Origin: Gordionus sp. m RMFG-2023
Lineage: Eukaryota > Nematomorpha > Gordioida > Chordodea > Parachordodidae
Reading direction: 5' to 3'
DNA: 64,000 bases
NCBI RefSeq assembly: GCF_954871325.1
Contig: NC_088777.1
Location: 16,407,366 to 16,471,365 of the forward strand
Below the pieces are notes generated by a model. The model was not told where the DNA came from. It did no database searches and saw only the letters and a list, made by a program, of their open reading frames with translations. The position numbers and the translations under genes are program-made. How positions within the stretch are numbered: position 1 is the first letter of the stretch; each line of letters opens with the position of its first letter. Below are positions 23,914 through 36,000 of the stretch, one piece after another.

Positions 23914-24840
23914 ATGGTAACTGGCGATGAAAAAATGGGATTGGCTAAAATATGTCTGAGCAAGCCAATTGATGATCAGCTCAATGCAAAAACAATTTCC
24001 CTTGATCTAAATTTATCCATTGGTTCAGTTTATTGTTTCAAGCGAGAAACTTTCCCTGAATATTACGACGACCCTTTATCTGACTATATAATAAAACAAC
24101 GAGGTCGGAAGAAGAGAGACAACACAGAACTTCAATCGAATATAGCTGAATTGTTTGGTAATAATAACTGGTATACCATTAAAAACATTCTAGAACATTT
24201 ACCATCACATCTAAGATGGAGCGAGTCAGCTATATCAGATTAAATTAATGGGTTGGAGTCGGAAAAAGATTGAAAATAACCCGATAGTAGAAACTCTCCA
24301 GATGTAATTCAAATTCGAAAGGAATATTGTGACTAGATGAAAAATATTTCATTTTAAAATATATTCTTCCTGGACGTTTAATACCCATATTATTTCGCAC
24401 TATGAATGGGGGTACTCTTGGGAAAAGGTCATCTGCTGTGTTACCTCCCTCCAAAGAAAATAATAAATCAGTCCTATGCAAAATAGGAATAAGTGGATTG
24501 AAAAAATTTACAATTATAGATGGGGCGTTCACTGCCATAGAAATACCTCGATGAATTATATGCAATTTTACCATCGAATTCATTGTTTATAATAATAATA
24601 CTCCTATTGAGCGAGGATAATTAGTGAAAATTATCCAAATATTATATTTTTACCACCCTATTCTCCACAATTAAATCTGATCGAAAAATTTTTCGGAATT
24701 TTTAAAAATCAATACAGATGAAATCATCCTAAACCAATTAATCGAATAGAAGTTATTGCTACTTTTAAGCGTAATTTGAGCATAAAGTATTTTAGAAAAT
24801 TTGAAGTGATGATACGAGTTTTCTAAATATAAAAATGAAA
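23914..24840 (+). pseudogene. broken IS630/Tc1-like DDE transposase
   Basis: The N-terminal part (23914-24243) encodes helix-turn-helix-like segments. They include LAKICLSKPIDDQLNAKTIS, a basic QRGRKKRD linker and NWYTIKNILEHLPSHLRWS. The catalytic part follows in broken frames: GGTLGKRSSAVLPPS near 24415, then, past stop codons, YFYHP/PPYSPQLNLIEKFFGIF near 24650-24700, where the Glu is the third acid of the DDE triad. Downstream is NHPKPINRIEVIATFKRN. Several stops and frame changes make it inactive. Terminal repeats and TA duplications could not be located. IS630/Tc1 transposases of this shape are common in invertebrate genomes. It lies next to the LTR fossil. Confidence 0.75.
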
Positions 24841-25206
24841 CCATAAAGTTTTCTAATATAAAGATTGTTTATTTTATTTTAAATTAATAATTTAATTTTT
24901 ATACAATATATTTTAAAATTTTACATTTTCTTTAAACTAAAAAAAATCTGCTTTATATAACAAAATATATCAAAATTTATATAAAAAAAAATCAATCTAT
25001 CAATTTATAAAAAAATCAATTTATATCAACATAAAAAAAAACAATTTAAAGGTTAGTATTAATCGGTCATATTAACAGAGCAGTTATTTTATATATAATT
25101 TTTCTAAATTTTATCTCACGCCACAAAATTCATTGAAGGAATTTGATGCATTTCTTTAAATGATTGAAATGATTGATTTATATTGTATAATATTTTATAT
25201 ACATAG

Positions 25207-25626
25207 CAGTGGCGTAGCTACGGGGGTGGTTTTCGGGTTTGGACCCCTCCCAGAACAAAAATTTATTTTTAGATTATACGTTCAAAAGACTTATAAGTGG
25301 TGACTTTATATCAAATAAATACCAATAATATTTATATTTTTCTGGTTTTGATGTTTGTGGAAGGATATTTTATTACTATTGAAATTATCTGGATAGTATT
25401 ATTACAAAGTCATTGAGAATAAGCTACTAAATTATAAAACAAATTATTGATGCATTTAAAAAATATATTTTTTATATATTATCTAAGATATGGTTATGAT
25501 TTGATAAACCCGGCCGAAGACCGGGCAAAAGGGCCGAAGGCCCTTTAAAGGGGGTCTGGGGGCGAATCCCCCCAAGCTTTTATATGTATGGACCCCCTCT
25601 AAGGAAAATTCCTAGCTACGCCACTG
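25207..25626. mobile_element. hAT MITE of the CAGTGGCGTAGC type
   Basis: The ends are CAGTGGCGTAGCTA and TAGCTACGCCACTG, a perfect 14-bp inverted repeat. They are flanked by a perfect 8-bp duplication ATACATAG (25199-25206 and 25627-25634). The element is 420 bp with no coding capacity. Near 25508-25575 three GC-rich palindromes follow one another (CCCGGCCGAAGACCGGG, GGGCCGAAGGCCC and a GGGGG...CCCCC stem). This is a widespread hAT terminus in animals. Worn relatives occur at 4775-5000, 15235-15290 and about 28330-28400. Confidence 0.9.
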
Positions 25627-25634
25627 ATACATAG

Positions 25635-27029
25635 AAAAAATAAATAATAAACGGTTTTTTTTTTAATTTTACTGTCTCGAAAGTAAAATTAAAATATTGG
25701 AATAATAATTTAAATTTAAAAATATTTATAATGTATTTTTTTTTAAAAAAGTAATTGCAAATCTTAGAAAATTTTTTTTAGAATTTTTTTTTTAAATTCT
25801 CATTTTCTTAATTAAACTTATGTCCGTCCAAAATACAAAAAAACTATATTCGATTCATAACTTTGACGTTAGTTTTCATTAAAGTTTAAAAACCTTTATT
25901 ATTAAAAAAAATTTTAAAAATATTATATCAAAATGTTTTTTACAATAATTTTGGAAATTTATTTAACTATATTAGAATGTTTTTTTACATTATGGAAATG
26001 TGTTACAACAAATCATATTATTACTTATGTGATTACATGACGTCACAATGACATGAACCATGACATGACATAATAATGAAGACGCAGCTAGGACATCGGA
26101 AAATTTTAATTGTTAATATATAAATTTTCATAAACTTTATACATTTTTTACTTTGTAATTAATGACCTTTTTGTAAAAATTCTTTCTTTTAAATTTATTT
26201 AATGACCTTTTATATTTTCCTAATTTTCGTAAATGTTAATTTAATTTAAGGACGAATTTGTTAAAATTTAACCTTTTAAAAAACTTATGTAAAAAGTGTA
26301 AATTAAAATTGATATATATATATAAAATTGTAAAAGTATCAGTATTAGTATTAATAAAAAATAAAAAACAAATTTAATTATTTTTTGATATCTGCCCTTC
26401 CCTGTATTTATCAATAATATACATATTTTGCTAAAATTCTTGAAATATAAATAATTATTCATTTTATCTTTAATTTAGAAATCTTTACTTGATAGTTTTA
26501 GCAGATCCTAAAATTAAATAGATCATGAATAATTTAAGTAAAGAATTTGAAAATATTTAGTCACACCTTAAAAAAATGTCAAAATTCTTTTAAATCTCAT
26601 TTCTAATTTGCTATTTTTTTAAAGCCCGGTTTAGGTCGATTTCTCAAAATGGCCCGATTAAGATTTTCGCTAAAATAATATTATGTAAGCATCGAGATTT
26701 GGCAAATAGATGTCCAAGAATTTCTGCCAGCTATGTGTAAAATCTTTAAGCTTATATAATTTTATTTTGGTTATAATCTTACTCGGGCCTTTTTTTTAAA
26801 TCGACCCGAATCGGACTTTTAACAACCTAATGACTGAAACAGACTGTTAAGGTTTTCGATATTATCCAGGTTTAAACCAATGACTCTCATTGATTCCTAC
26901 ATTCATTAAAACACATGCTTAGCTGTATTTCTTAATAACACTAACGGGAGTAGCTTTTCACGTATTATTTTTTACTTTACTTTGTTTTGATTAAACGTTA
27001 TATAGTTCCCAAAAGATTAGAAATAAAAA
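25635..27029. other. AT-rich intergenic stretch upstream of ACTR10
   Basis: No gene is supported. A worn copy of the GGCCCG-type MITE may lie at about 26620-26840 (GCCCGGTTTAGGTCG ... ATCGACCCGAATCGG). The last roughly 100 bp before the ACTR10 ATG at 27030 would hold its promoter or 5' UTR; no motif is clear. Confidence 0.4.
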
Positions 27030-30000
27030 ATGGATAAATTTTCACATTTAAAACATCCCCCTTATGTCATACTAGACATAGGCACATCATATACCAAATG
27101 TGGATTTGCAGGGACTCTTCATCCTCATGCATTTCTTAAAACTCCTACAGAAATTAGTAGATATATGATAGCCCCAGATGATGGTACATAAAATTAAATA
27201 TCGACCTTTTTTAAATAATGGGAAAATGGTTAAATTTTAAGATACTTTGTATTTCAAAATATATATTAAAGTAAATTACATATGTTTAATGAAGTAAATA
27301 ATAATGTAAGTTAACTACAATATATATCACCAATTATTTTACTAATATTTCTTTTTAACCTATATAAAAAATAGCTATCCTTTATAATTTGCCACAAATT
27401 GTTACATCCTTCCTACGCCACATTTTCTTCTCTACCTTATTGGTAGATCCTAGTCATGCAGCTTCATCAATTAAAATGGTGGCTATTTTAGAAAATGTTT
27501 TAACCATGACTTCTACATTCAAACGAGTGGTAGCTGCTATTTTGGATAAGAAATTCTGGATTGAATCACTTGTTTTTATCCCTTCTCATTTGGCTACTAT
27601 ATATTGTCTGATGGCCATTGATTATGATGTTCATGATTTTACCACAATAGACTTAGAAAACAGTAAAATTATTAAAAATCTAAATATAATACACTAAAAT
27701 AAAGGTGACCATTGGAATTTACTAATGGGTGGCTATAAATTTTTTTAAAGAAAAATTTATCTTTAAAACATTAATGGGTTAATTATTTATTTTATAGAAT
27801 ACAATGGAATGAGAGCCCCATCCCCATAGAGTCAGCACCACTGAAATAAAGTCAAAATTTTTAAACCCTCACTGTTTATTATTGTTTTCTTCTCCAACTA
27901 GTATGATCTATATTAGCCTTTATTTTTGCTTTATGTTTAATATGATTAATATTTTCAAAAAAATATTTATTTTACCATTTACTATCCTTATGTTAACATG
28001 AGAGAAATCAAAATTTTTATTTTAATAGTTAAGTACAAAATAAAAATGTGAACTATCGTAAAAAATAGTAAATAATTTTAATAAGGTTAATTGATTCTAT
28101 TACAGTTTGTTTCTCAATCTTCTATGTTAAATAGGCACCCTCTGGCTAAAAAATTTTAAAATTTATGACAAAAAGTGATTCAAATTTAACACTTTTTGGG
28201 AAATTTTGATAGGAGGGGGGGTGGGCTTCAAACCTTTCTCAAAATTTGGAAGGAGGAAGGGGCTAAGAATAAAATAGGAAGCAATACATCCCTGTTGGAT
28301 TGACTGTAACATATATACTATTATAAGTGTATCCAGGATTTTCATTAAGGCCAGGGGTGGCTTTTAAGGTAGCGCTTATAAATCTTATTAGATAGTTTTA
28401 GCCCCTTCCTCTCCTTGAAGCCATTGAAGGTGCCAGATTTGGTGATTAAGAAAACATTTCTAGCTGTTATCGTTTTTAGAAGATATGTTTGCCATGATAA
28501 TGTCTTAAAGGTGAATGGAATTAGAAATTTATACACAATTGTGTTTTTAACCTTTCATTGCACAGGTGGATGCAGACCCCAGTCATTTTAAAAATGTAAT
28601 TAAATTCTTTAGGTCAAATATAAATGTGCAAAATAATTTTTATTTTTTTCAGTGTTATAAGGGTTTCGGGGTTGCATAGACCCCACCTATTTATTTGTGT
28701 AACATTTTTTCATCTTTTTTGGCATTGATATATTAAGCATAAATGAGCATGAACCTTAGATAAACAATTTTATTTATAAATTTTTTTATATCACATTGTC
28801 ATATTTTAAAATAATTTGTCACCTTTTTGACTCCCTTGACAAAAGTTGTCATATATTGTTTAAATAAATTTAAATTATTAAAATAACAGTTAAAATCATT
28901 AGCTTGTAGTTTATTTAATATATCTTTAAAATTTGAAAGCTATGAATTAATTTGACTTTAATATATAATGTTTCTAAATTAGGGTCAGGGTACCCCACAT
29001 ATTCTCTCGCCCGATTTTTTTTTCACCTGTGCAATGAAATGTATCAAACATTTAAAGTAATGCTTGGCCCACTTATGCCCAAGGCACATGCTTGGCATTG
29101 GACTATGGATTATCTGTTTACCCTATCTACATTTAAAAGTCATAATTATAATATAGAGAAACCCTCTAATTTTACTTGATATAATGACCTTTTACTTTAC
29201 CGTTCTCATATTCCCTCCACTCTACCTTAATTTTTCTAAATGTTTTTTAAATATGATTAAAAATTAATGATGCAGGCATAGCTTATAATGAAATAGATAA
29301 AAAGGATGATATAGAAACTCCTGAGTTTGAAGGAATTGATAAAGGCGGCGATAATTGGATGTCTAATCTTTTGGGAACAACCGAAGTATTTTATTTATTA
29401 GAGTTAGCATGCTTTGATTAAATTAAAATTGCAATCTTTTCGATGGTGTATCTTTCCTAAAATCTCTATTTAACATGTTTACAATTTATTTAAAAGTTTA
29501 AAAATAACGATTATAACAATTGTCACTTTTCTATGGTTCATTTTCCCTAAAATCTCAATTAAACATGTTTACAATTTATATTTTTACCCTGACTATAGAG
29601 TGACGCAAGTTCGGCTCAAAAATTCGATTTAATAGACTAAATGGGTCAGCTAAGCTGACTAAATAGATTGATTAATAATCGCTCGAGTTTTTAGTCGATT
29701 TTTTTGACTATGCCTATTAGTTAGTCGTCTCTTAGCCAACTAATTTAACCGATTAACAACACTAATTGCTAACAATGACTATTGTATTTTGAAACATTTA
29801 TTTTTGATCATATTAATTGAATAATATTTAAAAAAAATAGGTACCTGATTAATTCAATGATAGAATTTTTAATTTTCTTTTAGCCTTAATAAATTTTTAA
29901 AATTTATTGGTTATATCAATTCAACATCATCTATTTTTCCGCAGACGATTTTTTTGGTATCGTCCCTCTATTTTATAAAACGCGCAAAATGAACTCAGGC

Positions 30001-33000
30001 TTTATTAATATATTAATCATAGAGTTCATTAGCTAAACCTAGATCCTTATTGGCCAAATTGATATCTGGCTTACCCCAATATTTATTGTCTGAAGTCCTT
30101 ATATGTAAAAAATCATCAATCATTTTGCCAGTCACTAACCAAGAGTTATATGCTATTAGACTATAACGAATTTTGAATGGTGATTCAAAAATAAATTACA
30201 TCTAAGTGAAATAAATGATTTCTCTAATTCAAAATAATTTAAATCTTATGATTTTATGATCTTTTGTTTAATTTAATAGGAATCTGAATCTAATATTTAG
30301 ACACAGCCTTAAGCATGAAGTTTGCAAACTTTTCATACACTAATTCTGTAGTTTAAGCCAATATGTAATGCTTAACTACAATAAATGCAGGTTAGTGACT
30401 AAGTATATTATTTTTTTCCTTAATTACTCAGAATTAAAATTACTTAAAGTAATTTTTACTGAATTCCCAAAAGATGATTTTGCTAATTAAAAATTTAATT
30501 TTCTCAGAATTGAATTCCTTAGAAAATATAATATATTGCTCAGAAATATTTGCTATTTATTTTATTTAAGTGCATAGGCATGATTTTTTTAGTTTTAAAA
30601 TTATTCATTATTCTATGTCTTATTAACTAGGAAAATTGAATAAAATAATTATTTATAAAAAATTACTTAGCAAAATCTTCTACGATTTTTAAAAAATAAT
30701 CTGAGAAAACCAGCAAAAATTCTTAGCTTTTACTATTTTTTTATCTTGATTGGAAAAATTTCTTAGCATTTCAAAAATTTTGTTCAAACTTACTTTTAAT
30801 GGCATAAAGAACATTTTAAAATTTTATTTGAAGGGGGGGCGTTAAATTTATTGGGATAAAAGCCTGAATCATCCTCTCCGCACTTCATGCGTGAGAAGAG
30901 CCCAGAAAGATATTGGTTAATAATTTTTATCATATCAGTTAAAGGTTACATGTTTTCTTAATAGACAATAGGTAACAAAAGATCCATAAAACATTTCGCT
31001 TTTATGATAGGCACTTTTGTGAGTAAATTAATAATCAATATCGCTATATATTTATTGTTTCGTGGTAATGAGCTCGCGATTATGACTTCGCGCAAACACG
31101 AGTTCGCGATAAAAGTTTGGCTAAAATATATTAGCTCTAATAAATTCACGATTAAGGTTTTTCTGAAATAAATTCGCATTAATGGCCTTCTGGGCTATAA
31201 ATGTTTCCCGGAATTGGTTTCGCGATATAATCTTCGCGATAAAAACATTCGCGAAAAAGTGTTTCGCTGAATTGACCTTATACTGTTAAGTCGAAGCTAT
31301 ATAGCCGATTAAACAGCATGCTGTTTGGAAATACCAACTAGGACAAGGTCTCTATAGAATAAAAATAACTATATAAATGCAAGTTTGTATTAATGTGCAA
31401 TATAAATAAATTATTATTTTTTAAGATTGATTCTTCTCAACCCTACCATACACATTGTTGCCAATATTTCTTATTATCACGGTGGTTTAATAGTTCTTAT
31501 TCTTCTTAACTTAATAAAATATTTTTTAAAAATAATATTTAGAAAAAATAGTTTATTTTTTTCAAAATGGGGGGGGGGGCATTTTTGCGCAAATTTATAT
31601 TTCGCATTATTACATTATTTTTTTTAATCTTTTTTTCTAAATTCTTTCTTCTCCCTTATTCCTTATGAAATCCTAAAATATTATTGAATTTTAGCATCTT
31701 GAATCGAACCTTCAACGAAATCATACTAATCCGGATTGCCTGGTGGTGATAGATTGTGGTTATTCTCAAATTACTATCCTACCGATCTGTTCGGGACTTC
31801 CAATACTTTCAGCCGCCGTAGAATGTCCTTCTTATGACATTAAAACGGCACTCTCTACTCAAAATAAAGACGAGGTTTTTTTAAATCTAAAAATTAAAAT
31901 AAGCAATTAATTATGGAGCAGAATGAAAACGATTTTTTCTCACTCTCACGTGTGAGCTTTTCAGATTTAATTGCACAAATAAAATATTATGTAATTCAAG
32001 AAATAAATAAAAATAATATAGTTGCTTTTACAATTTTTACATTCATTATTAAATAAAATTATTTTAAACTAAAATAAGCAAATTAATAACAGTCAGCTTA
32101 AAGCGTTTGGCTTTCACGCTCTAACCCTCAATTTGCAAAATATCTTGCTTGATCTTTTGAATACTTTTAAATCTCAGAATGATCCATTGGAAGGAGTCAG
32201 AAATGACGAAGAATATAAGCAGGCGTTAAAACTTTTTAAAGATATACGATATGTAGAAGATATAGCGGTATGTATCATTTTTTTTATAAATTTTTTCTTT
32301 ATTTTTTTAATCACATGAGTTCTCCACTGTGTTCAATAAAAAGAACAGCCTGTTATTTTTCTCCTATTCTGGAATATTATAAATATATTTGACAAATGCA
32401 TTTTACGATTTCATCTTTATATTTCATTTTAGTATAATAAAATGCTTGGGGGAGGGGGGGGGGGTTATTAAAATGTTTCCAGTATTTCCAGATATTCGAA
32501 GTATTTCTTTAAAAAAATTGGTTTTGGATAATAATCAAATCCTATAAGTTAAATCTATTCATATGACATCTTTTTTTGATCCCTTTCTTGCAAAGGGACT
32601 CTGCCAACTAAACATTAAGATTATTAATAAGTTCTTCTATCATGTAACATTAATATTTCTGTGTTATTTATATATATGACCACTCCTCCTTTCTTCCGTT
32701 ACTTTAAATTATATCCTTATCTATTTTGCTTCGAATCTTAAAATTTTGAATTCATAACCGGTATAAATTTCAACAGATATTTTGTTACCCAAATATAAAT
32801 GTTAATCTTTTAAAGAATGTACTAACGCTTATATGTAATAATGCATATTATATTAAATTATATAGATTAATGAATAAAATTTACTTGTATATTAGTAAAA
32901 TTTAAATAAAATTAGATATATATATTTTTCAAAAACCCATTCTGAAACCTGAAACAGAACAGGAATAGCACACATTTTCTGCTCAGAACGGAACAGGAAT

Positions 33001-36000
33001 GCCAAAATCTCTTTGTTCCTAGCCCCTGTCTTTTAAATTTATTTTGTATTCTTTCATGTATTTTACCTTAAATTTTTGTATTTCTTCACTATTTGATGTG
33101 AGACTATAATTGTAAAATAAAATATTGTTAAATAAACAAAACGGGATAAGGGTATATTCAATAAAATGGATGGATAGAAGTTCCAATTCTTTTATACAAT
33201 CCCAGGCACCTAGGAAAGTGAAGGAAAGAAGAATACTCATATGATGAGTTATTTGGGAATTTAAGCTAATTTGTCCCGCCTATTGATTACTTACTAAAAT
33301 AAGACATGACGTTATATCTCGCAAAAAATTATTTTATTTAGTGTTGTAAACGTTACTTCAAAAAAGAAACGCGTTACCGTTACCTTGTAAGAAAAGGAAC
33401 TCGTTACTTAAAAAATACGAAATATTATATATAAATTTTCTTTTTATTATTTTCCCATAGATAATAAAAATGATATTATACAAAAATAATATATTTTAAG
33501 ATAATTATAATATTAAATAATATAAATTGCCGTCTGTCTAGAATTGGAGTGCTCAACTTGCAAAATTTTTAAAACTAGGAAAACCCGATTTTAAAGTTTA
33601 GATTTAAATATAAGAACTTATAGATTAATAAAATAAAAAAATTGAGAGTTAATTTATAATACTATTTCCAAATGATAGCCTAAAAAAAATTTTGTGGGAT
33701 ATTTATTTGATAAAATCAAAATGCAAATAGCGAAAATTACAAAAACAAGCACAAAATTGATAATATTCTAATCGAATGTGATCAAAAATTAATGTAAATC
33801 TTGTTTTTATTTATATGTTTAGTAGAAATTAAGCAATTAAAATCTAACTCATAAATCATAAATATGTCAAGTCTGTTTAAAATTTAACAACAAAAATATA
33901 ATAAATAAAATAAAAATGAGGAATTTTAGTAGTTGATCTGAATTAAAAACTCACCTTTATAAAATTAAAAAAATATAATAAAATTAAATATTTTTATTAT
34001 AATATTATGAAAAAAATTAAAGTAATCCGTTAGTCAAAAAATAAATTCATTACTCGTTACCCTTTCAAGTAACGAATGGCCTTCTTTTTCCTCAAAAAAG
34101 ATAACGACGTTACTTACCAATTTTATTTGACTATGAAAATAAAACATTAAATTTAACTCGCAATATGATTAAAATATTTATATATTTACTCTCTCATGTT
34201 TCTAATTCATTTAATTTTGATATATCATCAAAGTCACGTGTTTGCATGGTAGCAGATTTAAAAAATTCCAAACAATTCGACCAATCAAATTCCACTTTTG
34301 ATTTTGCGCCTACTGATGAAGATGAAGCCAAGTTTACTCCCAATGGTATAAATTATTTTTAAAGTTATAACATGAAACTAAGAGGTAGATGGTAGTGATC
34401 TGCAAGGCCTGGCCCGACCCCTCCTTTTGGGGTCCAAATTTACTTTGATCTTAGGTGAGCTTAATTTATGAAAATAATTTTAGTTCGGGCTATGACACAA
34501 ATTTTTTAAAAATATTTCGGGCCAGATTTTTAGTATATGGGCATTTTCCAAGTAGAGCTTTATTTAGTAAACTAAGCTGGGAAAAAAACTGGAAAAATAG
34601 ATAACTCCACCACTTTTTCTAAAAAATACTATAATTTAGAAAGTTGTTCATTTATTTAATATAGATCAGAGACCTGCAGAGGTGCCATTTGTACGGCCCG
34701 GCCCAGATTAAAATATTTTCGGCCCGACCCGGCTTGGATTTTTTTTTCAAAAATTTTTTGCGGCCCGGCCCGAGTTTAAAAATTTTAGGCCCGGCCCGGA
34801 TATTTAAAAAAAAATTTTTGGGGCCCAGCCTGGATTTTTTTAAAAATTATATTCGACCTGGTATATACAAAAAATTCATTATTTCGTATTTTATCATATT
34901 TTTCGGCGAGTATTATCATTAAATAAGCAAGTATATTAGCTAATGTTGTTAAACGGCTCGTTTTGAGCCGATTTTTAAAAACGGCTAACTCAGGCCCGGC
35001 CCTCATTTTTTTAAAAAAAATATCAAGCCCGGCACGGGTATATTTTAAAAATTTAAAAAACGGCCCGGGCTTAGGGCCAGGCCTGCAGGTCTCTGATATA
35101 GATTAAAGGAAATATAATTATTAATTAATTTTAGTAACTTGTTTATATCATAAAAGAATAAATCTCAACTTGATAGAGTATGTAAATAATTTATACCTTA
35201 GGATTTGTAGTTTACCTTGAGTTTGCAGTTTAGTCAAACCGTTAATAAAATTTCATTTTTTTGAATTTTAACTATACATAGAACCTTCAAATATTAAAAG
35301 TTCAATTATTTTACGAATAATTTTTTTTATTTATTATATATCAGATGTTTTGCTAAACGATTACCTGTGTACAACTTATATGGGTGACAAATTAATCCTG
35401 AAGGGATGGATGAGGCAAGCCGTATGCGAAATATTTTTCAGACCGAACATAGATGGGGAGACGCTTCCTACATTGATTTTAGATTCTATTTCTCGAGTTA
35501 TTTTTATTGATATTTTTTTATAAAATAAGAAAGACAATGGAAGAAAATTAAAAAAAGCAAAAAATATGCCGAATCTAAGTTTTAGGATGGATTTGTTCTA
35601 GCAAAGTCAATGTAGATAGCGATAAAAAAGGAAGAAAGTTAAAAAAAAAATTATATAATTCTTAAGGTTTATATTCATAATTTTTTCTGTCATAGTGTTC
35701 AATCGATTGTCGTAAGGCTCTTTCTCAAAATCTAGTTCTTATCGGGGGATTATCCACGTTACCGGGTTTTAAAAATAGGCTGGAACAAGAATTAAAAATG
35801 CTTACTTTGCTTTGCCCAACTTACAAGTAATTACTAATTAGTGTCATATATTTATACCCTCTTATAAAATATATTTAAATAGTGTGATGGCCGGATTGGC
35901 TATCCAAAAAATTTCCCTTCCAAAAATAGCCTCCTCCCATTTAAAAGAAGTTTTCAGAAAATTATGGGCGGGCTGGCAAGCGAGATAAATTTTTTTAAAC

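Noticed and set aside
24245-24583. 112-codon minus-strand open frame
   Set aside because: It is antisense to the catalytic half of the IS630-like transposase, whose conserved motifs lie on the plus strand.
32935-33030. hAT-like end (CTAGCCCCTG with CAGAACGGAACAGGAAT words)
   Set aside because: No partner terminus or target duplication could be found nearby.
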